From: CAYONZ01 sp964405465
GTDB lineage: Bacteria; Bdellovibrionota; Bdellovibrionia; Bdellovibrionales; JAMPXM01
Length of the DNA: 41,738 bases
Direction: 5' to 3'
Assembly: GCA_964405465.1 (NCBI GenBank)
Contig: CAYONZ010000030.1
Coordinates: 1 to 41,738 of the forward strand
Shown here: positions 1 to 8,169 of the stretch, one piece after another
How the letters are laid out: each line of letters begins with the position of its first letter
Position numbering within the stretch: position 1 is the stretch's first letter
The notes under the pieces: model-generated
Told to the model about the DNA's origin: nothing
Databases searched by the model: none
What the model saw: only the letters and a program-made list of their open reading frames with translations
Program-made: the position numbers and the translations under genes

Positions 1-52
1 GCTCATTTCTATTGCTTCCGCTCGCGACGTCCGACCAATTGAGGACACGCCC
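1..52 (+). repeat. Partial copy (right end) of a TA-flanked inverted-repeat element
   Basis: Bases 2-54 are identical to 24039-24091, the right half and flanking TA of the complete element at 23933-24089. The rest of this copy lies beyond the window edge. The terminal sequence GGACACGCCC is followed by TA at 53-54. The neighbouring minus-strand gene ends here, and its TAG stop is built from the flanking TA plus the first base of the element. A window that begins inside a multi-copy repeat may reflect a contig break. Confidence 0.85.
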
Positions 53-693
53 TAATTTTTCTGCAAAATCTTTTGTGCTGTCTCAGATGGAGAAACGGGT
101 CGGCTCATTGATTTCATGAGTTGTTGCGCTTGCAGTTCTTTTGAAATTTCAAGCTTGGCGTCATGTGCAGACTGGACAATGGTCTTGAGTTTTGGATTGG
201 AGTTTATCTCGGGGGCAATTTCTGAAAGTAGATTGTTGAGTATATGAATATATGTATTCTGGAGAGCAACTGAAGTGGCCTTGTTTTTTAGAGCGTCAAT
301 TGCTTCGGCCGAGATCTTTTGCAATGAGGTCTCGAATGAGTTTATCTCTTTAAGTTCACGCCGAACCTTGGTGTAAAGAGATCCGCGAATGCCGTCAGTA
401 TCAGGGCGCGCCAATACAATTAGTAATGCCGAATATAGTTGTGCAACGGCTTCGGGGTTTGCCTGTGCAAGGTCCGAGATTGGTTGATTTGCTTGAAGCC
501 GTTGAGCACGAGCGAGACGTTTATTGATGAGATCTGTCATTTGCTCGGAGTTCTTCATCGTGAGTTCCTGTGTTTCGAACTCGACCTTAGCCCAGGTCAA
601 GGATTGGCCCACGAAAGTGAATATTGCCGCTGCAATCAATATGAATAGGAATCTGTTTGCTGAGATTCGAAAGTTCAAAGTATTGTCGACCAT
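52..693 (-). CDS. Exported or membrane-anchored hypothetical protein, possibly truncated by a repeat insertion
   Basis: This 213-residue protein is not recognised. Residues about 13-35 form one hydrophobic segment ending near SLTWA, which fits a signal peptide or a single N-terminal anchor. The rest is alpha-helical, rich in Lys, Glu, Gln and Ala, with no Cys and no obvious catalytic motif, so a periplasmic helical protein is likely. The ATG at 693 has a GGAG ribosome site about eight bases upstream. The reading frame ends exactly where the inverted-repeat element begins: the TAG stop combines the target TA with the first G of the element. The original protein may therefore have been longer. 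It is divergent from the DsbA-like lipoprotein gene, with a shared intergenic region of about 200 bp. Confidence 0.7.
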   Translation of the reverse strand: MVDNTLNFRISANRFLFILIAAAIFTFVGQSLTWAKVEFETQELTMKNSEQMTDLINKRLARAQRLQANQPISDLAQANPEAVAQLYSALLIVLARPDTDGIRGSLYTKVRRELKEINSFETSLQKISAEAIDALKNKATSVALQNTYIHILNNLLSEIAPEINSNPKLKTIVQSAHDAKLEISKELQAQQLMKSMSRPVSPSETAQKILQKN

Positions 694-895
694 TTTATCT
701 CCGAAAATAATCAGCGCCCCCTCGAGGGCACTTTTGTTAACACCCGTCTAAGATTAGTGGTGATTATATGGCGGGGCAAGGGTGATCCTGGTCTAGGATT
801 TATTTACGAAAACGGTGCCGAATTTTGTTCCTTCACTGCATTTTATTTGCCAGAATCATGAGCTGAAGGTTGAACAACATTATAGGAGGCATCTT

Positions 896-1681
896 TTGAA
901 AAATCTTTTTTCGAGCCTAATGGTATTGGCAGTTGGATTTGCGGTTACAGGCTGCGCGCCGTCGGCATCACAGCTTAAGAAAGTCATTGAAGAAAACCCT
1001 GAGATAGTTTTCTCAGCAATCGAAAAACATCCAGACAAGTTTATGAAGACAGTTCAGGAGGCTGCGCAAAAGGCTCGTGCTGTTGAAGAAGAGAATTATC
1101 GTAAAGAGGAAGAAACTAAGCGTGAGGCGGAGTTCAAGAATCCTTTGAAGCCGAATGTCGATGAGAAGCGCGCAATCAAGGGTAGCAAAACGGCAAAGGT
1201 TACCATTGTAGAGTACTCTGATTTTCAATGTCCGTTCTGTTCACGTGGCCACGCAACTATGAAGAAACTTTTGGCTGATTACGATGGAAAAGTGAGAGTG
1301 ATTTTCAAGAATTTTCCGATTGAACGTATTCATCCAAATGCTCGAATCGCATCACAGTATTATGAGGCCATTGCTCTTCAAGATACAGAAAAAGCCAACA
1401 AGTTTCATGATATGATTTTCGACGATCAAGAGTCTTTAGGGGAAAAGGGTGAGGCTTTCTTAAAGGAACTAGTTAAGAAAGTGGGAGCTAACGCTGCTAA
1501 AGTAGCAAAAGATATCACATCTGATGAAGTGAAGAAAAGAATTGAAGAGGACAAAGCGGAAGGAGAGAAGTTTCAGTTTAGTGGCACGCCTGGGTATTTG
1601 ATTAATGGGGTGTCATTGCGCGGTGCTTTTCCACCGGATGAGTTCAAGAAAATTATCGACCGTCATCTGAGTAGCAACTAA
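896..1681 (+). CDS. DsbA-like thioredoxin-fold lipoprotein (disulfide oxidoreductase)
   Basis: The frame is open from a GTG at 815, but the likely start is TTG at 896, six bases after AGGAGG (884-889). That start gives a lipoprotein signal peptide with lipobox A-V-T-G-C and lipidated Cys20. A charged helical linker (about 40-90) leads to a DsbA/Thioredoxin_4 domain. Its active site is C112-P-F-C115, preceded by EYSDFQ, and the cis-Pro loop is seen as GTPGYLING. Established for the family: these proteins form, isomerise or reduce disulfides in exported proteins. This one would be anchored by lipid in the envelope. The direction of the redox reaction cannot be told from sequence. The gene is monocistronic, closed by the strong terminator at 1708-1740. 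Length is 261 residues. Confidence 0.88.
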   Translation: MKNLFSSLMVLAVGFAVTGCAPSASQLKKVIEENPEIVFSAIEKHPDKFMKTVQEAAQKARAVEEENYRKEEETKREAEFKNPLKPNVDEKRAIKGSKTAKVTIVEYSDFQCPFCSRGHATMKKLLADYDGKVRVIFKNFPIERIHPNARIASQYYEAIALQDTEKANKFHDMIFDDQESLGEKGEAFLKELVKKVGANAAKVAKDITSDEVKKRIEEDKAEGEKFQFSGTPGYLINGVSLRGAFPPDEFKKIIDRHLSSN

Positions 1682-1707
1682 GTCGAATTGAGTAAAATAT
1701 GGATTCA

Positions 1708-1740
1708 AAAAAAGGGGCCCTAGGCCCCTTTTCTTTTTTG
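1708..1740 (+). terminator. Rho-independent terminator after the DsbA-like gene
   Basis: The palindrome GGGGCCCTAGGCCCC (1714-1728) is flanked by an A-run on the left and TTTTCTTTTTT on the right. The GC-rich stem extends through A-T pairs and is followed by a U-tract. The A-run on the other side could let it work in both directions. Confidence 0.93.
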
Positions 1741-1761
1741 CTTTTTTGGTGGCTCACGCAT

Positions 1762-1954
1762 ATGACAGAGGGACGTAGAATTGGGTATTGCTCTAGGTTA
1801 GAGGTTATCTCAAGATGAAGATGGGAGTCTTCACGATTTCATGTTTTGGGTAACTGGTCGTGACAAATTCGCGAAAATGACAATCATCTTGGCTGAGCTT
1901 CGAGTCGGAATATCTAGAGGTTCAACCTTGATGGACATGCTTGCAGAGTTTTGA
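1762..1954 (+). pseudogene. Possible remnant of a small gene (two frames joined by a frameshift)
   Basis: The stretch 1741-2055 before lipA holds no intact gene. An ATG at 1762 opens 18 codons that end at 1818. A second frame reads protein-like sequence from 1802 to the TGA at 1952-1954, including MFWVTGRDKFAKMTIILAEL from the ATG at 1841. Joining the two by one frameshift would give about 63 residues. No family is recognised and no ribosome site is obvious, so this may be chance. Further downstream the 10-base unit TAGATGCAAA occurs twice (2010-2019, 2021-2030), just before lipA. Confidence 0.2.
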
Positions 1955-2055
1955 TTGTCGCATTGGCGCAAGAGAGATTGGTGCAAGCCGAAGCTTAGTT
2001 GATAAAAAGTAGATGCAAATTAGATGCAAAGTTGACAAGAAAGTTGGTGTTAGCC

Positions 2056-3072
2056 ATGGCAGATCAAAACTTTACAGAAAAAATTGATGCGGTTTCTGGG
2101 GCTGGAGTTGAGCCAATTGGTGGCGATCATGTTTCGGCTCGAGGTGCAGCTGACGAGATATCGAAGACCAAGGCCACAAAGCCGAAATGGTTGAAGGTGC
2201 GTGCTCCAGGTGGGGAAGAGTATGTGCGCATCAAGGATATGTTGGGAGATTTAAAACTTGCGACTGTTTGCCAAGAGGCGCGCTGCCCGAATATTGGTGA
2301 ATGTTGGGGTGGAGGCACCGCCACCTTCATGTTGATGGGTGAAGTGTGTACTCGTGGCTGTAAATTTTGTGCCGTAAAAACCGGAAATCCTCGAGGAAAA
2401 ATTGACAACGAGGAACCTGAAAAAGTGGGACTGGCCATTTCTAAAATGGGTCTTGAGTATGTCGTGCTGACATCTGTAGATCGAGATGATCTGCCCGATC
2501 AGGGGGCTGCGCACTTTGCCCGTACGGTGGAGGTCATTAAGCAGCAGGCGCCTGAATTGATTGTTGAAGTGTTGACTCCTGATTTTCGGGGCCGACGTGA
2601 CTTAGTTGAGGTTTTGGTAAAATCGAAGCCAGATGTTTTTGCGCAGAATGTTGAGACAGTTGAGCGGCTCACACGTCGGGTGCGTGACGTTCGTGCAGGT
2701 TATCGCCAGACTTTGGATGTTTTAAAAATGGTGAAAGAGATAGATCCGACTCGATACACTAAGACATCGATCATGCTGGGTTTAGGTGAAGAAAAAGATG
2801 AGGTTTTACAGACATTGAAGCACCTGCGTGAGGTGGGATGTGATGTGGTCACATTCGGTCAATATCTTCAGCCTACCTCGAAGCATCTTAAGGTTGAGCG
2901 CTTTTATTCTCCTGAGGAGTTTCAGGAGTGGCAGTCGGTCGCCGAGGGCATGGGCTTTTTGTATGTTGCCAGTGGGCCGTTGGTTCGAAGTTCTTATCGT
3001 GCTGGTGAGTTCTTTATGCGTGGAATTGTTGAGAAACAGCGTCAGCATGCGAAAGAGTCATTGTCAGAGTAG
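2056..3072 (+). CDS. lipA: Lipoyl synthase (radical SAM)
   Basis: LipA inserts two sulfur atoms into protein-bound octanoyl groups to make the lipoyl cofactor. Both iron-sulfur motifs are visible: the auxiliary cluster cysteines C72-x4-C77-x5-C83 (in CQEARCPNIGEC) and the radical-SAM motif C98-x3-C102-x2-C105 (CTRGCKFC). The C-terminal RSSYRAGEF contains the conserved Ser-rich ligand region of the family. The frame is open from 1999, but ATG 2056 is preferred and gives 338 residues; the N-terminus is about 30 residues longer than in short homologues and looks unstructured. No strong ribosome site is visible. It heads a same-strand cluster with the E2, E3 and lipB genes, so synthesis, transfer and use of lipoate are encoded together. 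Confidence 0.96.
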   Translation: MADQNFTEKIDAVSGAGVEPIGGDHVSARGAADEISKTKATKPKWLKVRAPGGEEYVRIKDMLGDLKLATVCQEARCPNIGECWGGGTATFMLMGEVCTRGCKFCAVKTGNPRGKIDNEEPEKVGLAISKMGLEYVVLTSVDRDDLPDQGAAHFARTVEVIKQQAPELIVEVLTPDFRGRRDLVEVLVKSKPDVFAQNVETVERLTRRVRDVRAGYRQTLDVLKMVKEIDPTRYTKTSIMLGLGEEKDEVLQTLKHLREVGCDVVTFGQYLQPTSKHLKVERFYSPEEFQEWQSVAEGMGFLYVASGPLVRSSYRAGEFFMRGIVEKQRQHAKESLSE

Positions 3073-3213
3073 CCGTATCTGTGAGTAAATTTTAATTAAC
3101 TGAAATTTGTTTAAGGTGAATACAAGTAAATTTGGCTGATGAGATGAGTAGGAACTTTTTTTCGTGGCCGGGGTGAAGATTTCGCGGTCGTGCTGAACGA
3201 TTGGGGTTTGGAG

Positions 3214-3237
3214 TTGTTTCAAGTAATATTGAAACAA
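3214..3237. promoter_or_regulatory. Perfect dyad upstream of the E2 gene (candidate operator)
   Basis: TTGTTTCAA (3214-3222) and TTGAAACAA (3229-3237) are perfect inverted repeats separated by GTAATA. The dyad lies about 60 bases before the E2 start codon in a 225-bp gap after lipA. Its size and symmetry suit a dimeric repressor such as a TetR- or GntR-family protein. It has no T-tract and is AT-rich, so a terminator is unlikely. The regulator is not known. Confidence 0.5.
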
Positions 3238-3297
3238 TCCGGAATGCTGACCTGAGATTTACTTGAATTTGATTGAGAATCGAGAGGGAGAAATTGT

Positions 3298-4623
3298 ATG
3301 GCGTTAAAGAATATTCAACTTCCAGAGCTTGGTGAGGGTGTTGCTGAAGGAGAATTAGTCACCTGGCTGGTTAAGGTTGGGGACAAGATTTCAGCGGATC
3401 AAGCAATTGCCGAAATGATGACTGACAAGGCAACCGTTGAGGTTCCAAGCCCAACGGCAGGGATTGTAAAGGAAATTAAGTTTAAAGAGGGTGAAATCGT
3501 CTCGGTTGGATCGACCATGATTGTAATTGAGGCGGACGGTGCTGTGACGGAATCTCCGAAGCCATCGCATAAACCTGTCGACGTGGCTCCGACGGGCAAG
3601 GCGAATGCGCCGGTAGCGAGTGTGATAGCTAAGTCAGCGACTCAGGTCGTATCTTCGGGCATGGTGAAATCGACTGGTGGCTCGAGCCTTGATGTTGTTC
3701 CGCCAGCTGCGGATACGAAAGTTTTGGCGACTCCTGCGACGCGAAGATTGGCGCGTGAAATGGGCGTGGATATCAATCATCTCCAAGGTTCGGGTCTTGC
3801 TGGTCGGGTCACTAGGGAAGATGTGACGGCTGCAAATGAAGGATCTTCTGGGCCTTCTTCTGGTGGAATGCCAGGAGTGGCATTGCGAGGTATACCGATG
3901 CGTCCACTAGCCAGTGGGGGAGAAGAGGAGAGAGTACCTTTGAAGGGAATTCGCAAAAAGATTGCTGAAAACCTTCAGATGGCAAAGCAAATCGTCCCGC
4001 ACTTTACATTGGCGGATGAGGCAAATGTCACGCAGCTTGTGAAAGTGAGAGAAGAATTGAAAGCCGTTGCTGAAAAGTCAGGGCTCAAGGTGACCTATTT
4101 ACCTTTTGTGATGAAGGCGTTGATCGCAACGATGCGAGAATTTCCGATGTTCAATGCTAGCATTGATGATGCTTCCCAAGAGATTGTTTATAAGAAATAT
4201 TTTAACATTGGATTTGCCGCCGACACTCCAAATGGGCTTTTGGTTCCGGTGGTGAAAGATGCTGATCGCAAGACAGTTGCTCAGATCAGTCGTGAAATTG
4301 CAGATTTGAGTTCGCGAGCACGTGCTGGGCAATTGAAATCAGAAGAAATGAAGGGTGCGACCATCACCATTACCAATATTGGAAGTGTAGGTGGGTTATT
4401 TGCGACTCCGATTATTAATCATCCTGAAGTGGCAATCATGGGGATGTACAAAATCTATGACAAGCCCGTAGTAAAAAACGGCCAACTCGATGTTGAGAAA
4501 ACAATGAATTTCACCATTACCGCAGATCATCGTTTGATCGATGGTGCAGTGGCGGCGAATTTTTTAAAGGCATTCATCGGAAGAATTCAAAATCCAGGTG
4601 CTTTGATGTTGGATATGATTTGA
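3298..4623 (+). CDS. Dihydrolipoamide acyltransferase, E2 of a 2-oxoacid dehydrogenase complex
   Basis: E2 carries the lipoyl swinging arm and transfers acyl groups to CoA. Domains in order: one lipoyl domain (1-80) with lipoyl-lysine K44 in TDKATVEVP; a flexible Ala/Pro/Ser linker; the peripheral E1/E3-binding domain (about 143-177, ATPATRRLAREMGV...GRVTREDV); and the catalytic domain (about 215-441) with H411 and D415 in DHRLIDG. The 441-residue length fits a single-lipoyl E2. The start has a good purine-rich site, GAGAGGGAG. Substrate choice (pyruvate or branched-chain 2-oxoacids) cannot be settled, because no E1 gene is in the window. lpdA follows at once. A perfect dyad precedes the gene and could regulate it apart from lipA. 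Confidence 0.93.
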   Translation: MALKNIQLPELGEGVAEGELVTWLVKVGDKISADQAIAEMMTDKATVEVPSPTAGIVKEIKFKEGEIVSVGSTMIVIEADGAVTESPKPSHKPVDVAPTGKANAPVASVIAKSATQVVSSGMVKSTGGSSLDVVPPAADTKVLATPATRRLAREMGVDINHLQGSGLAGRVTREDVTAANEGSSGPSSGGMPGVALRGIPMRPLASGGEEERVPLKGIRKKIAENLQMAKQIVPHFTLADEANVTQLVKVREELKAVAEKSGLKVTYLPFVMKALIATMREFPMFNASIDDASQEIVYKKYFNIGFAADTPNGLLVPVVKDADRKTVAQISREIADLSSRARAGQLKSEEMKGATITITNIGSVGGLFATPIINHPEVAIMGMYKIYDKPVVKNGQLDVEKTMNFTITADHRLIDGAVAANFLKAFIGRIQNPGALMLDMI

Positions 4624-4639
4624 TCAGTGTGAGGTGTTT

Positions 4640-6130
4640 GTGAGTGCAACTCTTGGTTCAACAGTAGGTAGTGGTTCAATGATGTATGATGTTTGTGTCG
4701 TGGGTGCGGGGCCCGGGGGCTATGTTGCTGCGATTCGAGCTGCACAGTTGGGGCAGAAGACTGTTATTATCGAACGTGAATTTCTCGGTGGTGTTTGCCT
4801 AAACGTTGGATGTATTCCCTCAAAGGCTTTGATTTCAGCTGGGCATTTCTTGCATCGAATGAAACATGATGCTGCTGAAATGGGTTTGAAGTATTCGGGC
4901 GACGTCGCTGTCGATATGGGCCAGATGCAAAAGTGGAAGCAATCCGTTTGTGATCGAATGGCAGGTGGTGTTGAGCAGTTGCTTAAAGGGAATGGCGTTG
5001 TTATCAAGCGAGGCGAAGCAAGTTTTAAATCTACAACAGAATTGGTAGTTAAGTCCGCGAGCAGCAGCGAAGTGATCGTCGCTAAAAATTATATACTTGC
5101 TACGGGTTCTCGACCGGTTGAAATTCCTGGTTTTGCTTTTGATGAAAAGACGGTGTTGTCGTCGACAGGTGCATTGGCGCTGAGTGAACGTCCAAAAAAA
5201 GTAGTTGTCATTGGTGGTGGATATATTGGCTTAGAGTTGGGCTCGGTGTTGCGCAACCTTGGTGTCGAGGTCACTGTGCTTGAAGCTGGTAAGGCTCTGC
5301 TTGCGGGAGTAGCGGATGTTGATGCGGTTCAAGTTGTGGCCCGTCGCTTGAAGAAAAATGGCGTTGAGGTGGTTTTGGAGGCAAAGGCCAAGAGCTATCA
5401 AAAGACTAAGTCGGGCATTGAGATCTTGGTGGATATCAAAGGACAAGAAAAGAAAATTGAAGCGGATAAAGTTTTGGTCACGGTCGGACGTCGACCGAAT
5501 TCAGATCAATGCAACCTTAAAGGAATTGGACTTGTGATTGATGAGCGAGGGTTTGTAAAGGTCAATGCACAACGACGCACGAATATCGCAAATATTTTCG
5601 CAATAGGCGACTTGGCTGGGCAGCCAATGTTGGCTCATAAAGCGAGCTACGAAGGCGTCCTGGTTGCAGAAGTGATTGCAGGGCAGAACCGTGCGTATGA
5701 CGTCAAGACAGTTCCGGCGGTGATTTTTGTAGAACCCGAAATTGCATCTGCAGGTTGGACTGAAGAAGAGTGTAAGGCCAAGGGTTTTGCCGATTTGAAA
5801 ATCGGCAAGTTTCCATTTGCTGCCAATGGCAGGGCGGTTTCGATTATGGAAACTGATGGGTTTGTCAAAGTCATTGCAGATGCAAAAACACATGTTGTGT
5901 TGGGTGTACATATCGTGGGCGCTGAGGCTTCGAATTTAATTAGCGAAGCTGCATTGGCAATTGAAATGGGGGCTCGGCTCGAGGACCTAGCGTTGACGAT
6001 TCATCCGCATCCAACACTTGGTGAAACAATGATGGAAGCGGCTGAGGCGGCACTTGGCCATGCGATTCATGTTATTCAAAAGCCACTTACGGCACGCAAA
6101 GAAAGCGCGAGTTCGGTCACGGTTCGGTAG
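4640..6130 (+). CDS. lpdA: Dihydrolipoyl dehydrogenase (E3)
   Basis: E3 reoxidises the dihydrolipoyl arm of E2 with FAD and NAD+. Visible motifs are the FAD-binding GAGPGGYVAAIRAAQLG, the redox disulfide GGVCLNVGCIPSKAL (C-x4-C), the NAD-binding GGGYIGLELG, the second FAD contact AIGDLAGQPMLAHKA, and the catalytic HPHPTLGE near the C-terminus. The start is uncertain. GTG 4640, five bases after GAGG, gives 496 residues. The tandem ATGs at 4679 and 4682 would begin right at the FAD motif, as in most homologues (482-483 residues). The gene follows E2 by a few bases and precedes lipB by four, so the three are probably co-transcribed. Confidence 0.95.
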   Translation: MSATLGSTVGSGSMMYDVCVVGAGPGGYVAAIRAAQLGQKTVIIEREFLGGVCLNVGCIPSKALISAGHFLHRMKHDAAEMGLKYSGDVAVDMGQMQKWKQSVCDRMAGGVEQLLKGNGVVIKRGEASFKSTTELVVKSASSSEVIVAKNYILATGSRPVEIPGFAFDEKTVLSSTGALALSERPKKVVVIGGGYIGLELGSVLRNLGVEVTVLEAGKALLAGVADVDAVQVVARRLKKNGVEVVLEAKAKSYQKTKSGIEILVDIKGQEKKIEADKVLVTVGRRPNSDQCNLKGIGLVIDERGFVKVNAQRRTNIANIFAIGDLAGQPMLAHKASYEGVLVAEVIAGQNRAYDVKTVPAVIFVEPEIASAGWTEEECKAKGFADLKIGKFPFAANGRAVSIMETDGFVKVIADAKTHVVLGVHIVGAEASNLISEAALAIEMGARLEDLALTIHPHPTLGETMMEAAEAALGHAIHVIQKPLTARKESASSVTVR

Positions 6131-6134
6131 ATGT

Positions 6135-6824
6135 GTGAGTGCACTTTTAAGTGATTCTGAAAAATTTCTGATTGAACGTTGGGGATGTGTTGACTACCTC
6201 GAGTCTCAAGATCGCCAGTTGCAATTGGTGGATCGGGTGTTTAAGGGTGAGCAGCCTGAAACATTGGTGGTTTGTTCGCACCCCCCAGTTGTTACGCTGG
6301 GTCGTGGAACCAGACCTGGAGATGTATTTGGTTGGACCGGACCAATTGTGGAAGTGAGCCGAGGTGGACGAGCGACATATCATGGGCCAAATCAGATCGT
6401 TATTTATCCCATTTTAAATCTTGAATTTCGTAGTCGTGATTTACATCTTTATATGCGAGCACTTGAGAGTGCGATGGTTGAAGCGCTGAAGCTGATCGGT
6501 GTCAATGCCAGTGGGCGAACTTTGCAGACTCAGGTTGGAGATGAAGCGCCGGTAGAGTCCACTGGAGTTTGGATAGGACCACGTAAACTTGCTTCAATTG
6601 GTATTGGAGTGAAACGTTGGATATCTTATCATGGGTTGGCACTTAACTTTGACCATGATCCAGAGGCATTTGTAGGAATGAACCCATGTGGGTTCACGTC
6701 GCAGACCATGACAAGTGTGGAGGAGATTTTGGGCCGACCGGGCGATCGCGAAAAATTTGAAAACCTTTTGCTTAGTGAACTGCAAAAGGCACTGTCTACT
6801 AAGTCGCTAGGACCAAACAACTAA
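6135..6824 (+). CDS. lipB: Lipoyl(octanoyl) transferase
   Basis: LipB moves octanoyl groups from acyl carrier protein to lipoyl domains, making the substrate of LipA. The family motif RGGRATYHGPNQ (His83) is clear. The catalytic lysine (K151) lies in GPRKLASIGIGVKRW and the catalytic cysteine (C185) in NPCGF. GTG 6135, four bases after the lpdA stop, is the best start and gives 229 residues; the ribosome site is weak, which suits translational coupling to lpdA. The frame is open further upstream within lpdA, but that extension reads as shadow. The 3' end overlaps a terminator hairpin. Confidence 0.95.
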   Translation: MSALLSDSEKFLIERWGCVDYLESQDRQLQLVDRVFKGEQPETLVVCSHPPVVTLGRGTRPGDVFGWTGPIVEVSRGGRATYHGPNQIVIYPILNLEFRSRDLHLYMRALESAMVEALKLIGVNASGRTLQTQVGDEAPVESTGVWIGPRKLASIGIGVKRWISYHGLALNFDHDPEAFVGMNPCGFTSQTMTSVEEILGRPGDREKFENLLLSELQKALSTKSLGPNN

Positions 6825-6839
6825 AAGTTATTTGGTCCT
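6809..6839 (+). terminator. Hairpin overlapping the lipB stop codon
   Basis: AGGACCAAA (6809-6817) pairs perfectly with TTTGGTCCT (6831-6839), and the inner AACT/AGTT extends the stem. The hairpin spans the last lipB codons and its stop. The following sequence (TGTTCTTGG) is only moderately T-rich. It probably separates the lip cluster from the convergent exbD. Confidence 0.65.
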
Positions 6840-6913
6840 TGTTCTTGGATTGAGTCACTGTATTTTTGAGAGTATTTGGTGGAACAAGCTTGCCTGGGTA
6901 TTTTTTTGTTTGA

Positions 6914-7321
6914 TTATTTCTTTTCAATACTGAATGCGACCTTTTTCACACCGGCGGTTTTGACGATGTCGATCACCTGAGTCAGCTTATCGAGAGTGAC
7001 CTCGCGGTCAGCAGCTAAAATTGCCGCTGTTTCTGGATTTTTTTTCAGCAAATCAGTGATGTAAGAAGAAATTGTATTTTGGTCGGCGGCTTTTCCGTTG
7101 AGCATGATCTCCCCCGTCTTCGTGACCGTCAGATTGAGAGGTGTGACCGGGCTTTCTTGACCACTAGATGCCTTGGGTAAGTTCACATCAATTGAAGGTT
7201 TCAGTACCAATGGAGCCGTGACCATAAAAATTATTAAGACAACGAGAATGACGTCAACCAATGGAACCACATTGATTGCTGCTATCGGTTCGTCGTCATT
7301 TCCACCAATTGGGCCAGCCAT
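6914..7321 (-). CDS. exbD: Biopolymer transport protein ExbD/TolR family
   Basis: ExbD/TolR proteins use proton flow with ExbB/TolQ to drive an envelope partner such as TonB or TolA. This 135-residue protein has a short cytoplasmic N-terminus, one membrane segment (about 20-40) with the expected early Asp (PLVDVILVVLIIFMV), and a periplasmic domain with the NLPKA start typical of the family. The C-terminus (ILAADREVTLDKLTQVIDIV) matches the ExbD/TolR fold. Its ATG shares one base with the TAA of exbB, so the two are translationally coupled. No TonB, TolA or receptor gene is nearby, so TonB, Tol and gliding-type roles cannot be separated. Confidence 0.9.
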   Translation of the reverse strand: MAGPIGGNDDEPIAAINVVPLVDVILVVLIIFMVTAPLVLKPSIDVNLPKASSGQESPVTPLNLTVTKTGEIMLNGKAADQNTISSYITDLLKKNPETAAILAADREVTLDKLTQVIDIVKTAGVKKVAFSIEKK

Positions 7322-7953
7322 TAGATTTTTCCTTTTCTTTTTGCATAGGCCATGCAGAGCTCACGGCAAGTTTCAATACTCTGAAAAATCGTTTTCACTT
7401 TCTTTTGAAAGTGATTGTAGGCAACGACAGCAGGGATGGCGACAACGAGACCAACTGCAGTGCTGACAAGTGCCTCAGCGATTCCCAGCATAACGGCCTC
7501 GTTGCCAGATCCGGTGTTCTGGGATAGGTCGCGAAAAGCCTTCATGATCCCAAGTACAGTACCAAGCAGCCCGAGAAATGGGGCATTGGATCCGATTGTA
7601 GCTAAGAAGTTCAATGAACGTTCAAGATTTGGTTTTTCAATCAGTGCGAATGAATTAAAAATTTCCCCGAGACCTTGGGTTCCGCTGTCTTTGACATAGC
7701 GAAGACCATAGCTCAGTGCACGCCCCTCCAATGAATCACGATCTTTGCTGATTTCTTCTAGGTCTTCGAGATTATTGGCTACAAGTGCTTCGCGGATGCG
7801 GTCTTTGGTTTTCTCGCTGCGTGAACTGACTTGACCTAAAGTGTACCAACGCTCAAGTATCAATCCAATACTTGCGATACTTATGAAAAGCAAAAACCAC
7901 AATATGATTTCTGCTCCACCTTGAGATATGGCAAATAACTTTTCTGTCAGCAT
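7321..7953 (-). CDS. exbB: ExbB/TolQ/MotA family proton channel protein
   Basis: The frame is open from 8037, but ATG 7953 is preferred because AAGGAG lies just upstream; this gives 210 residues. Three membrane segments are visible: near residues 14-36, and a pair in the second half (FLATIGSNAPFLGLLGTVLG and ALVSTAVGLVVAIPAVVAYN). The GLLGTVLGIM and ALVSTAVGLVVAIPAV motifs are hallmarks of the ExbB/TolQ/MotA family. The protein would form the proton-conducting pentamer around ExbD. The upstream region, shared with the divergent sulfatase-like gene, holds a perfect dyad (8131-8147) and a repeat element (8170-8325). Confidence 0.9.
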   Translation of the reverse strand: MLTEKLFAISQGGAEIILWFLLFISIASIGLILERWYTLGQVSSRSEKTKDRIREALVANNLEDLEEISKDRDSLEGRALSYGLRYVKDSGTQGLGEIFNSFALIEKPNLERSLNFLATIGSNAPFLGLLGTVLGIMKAFRDLSQNTGSGNEAVMLGIAEALVSTAVGLVVAIPAVVAYNHFQKKVKTIFQSIETCRELCMAYAKRKGKI

Positions 7954-8130
7954 GAAAATCTCCTTAACAAGCCATTTTGTCGGCCCATGTACATTTGGCA
8001 AAAAGTCGAGTGTGGACTGCAGGTCTTTAATCGACAATTCGTGATTTCATTATTTCACTAAAGGAATGTGGGGTGGTCAAGAGGTGTCAGGGCTGGTCTC
8101 GGCAAGTCTAGAATTCGATTTGCCTTCCAA

Positions 8131-8147
8131 TTGCCAACATTTGGCAA
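8131..8147. promoter_or_regulatory. Perfect 7-bp dyad in the exbB / sulfatase-like divergent region
   Basis: TTGCCAA and TTGGCAA flank the trinucleotide CAT, making a 17-bp perfect dyad. It lies between the start of exbB (7953) and the repeat copy before the sulfatase-like gene. With no T-tract, an operator is more likely than a terminator. The cognate regulator is unknown. Confidence 0.4.
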
Positions 8148-8169
8148 AGAGACTAGGATTGTCTGACAA

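Noticed and set aside
6172..6357. Plus-strand frame inside lipB and many other long frames opposite real genes
   Set aside because: They are shadows: no ribosome site, unnatural composition, and they lie within confidently identified genes.
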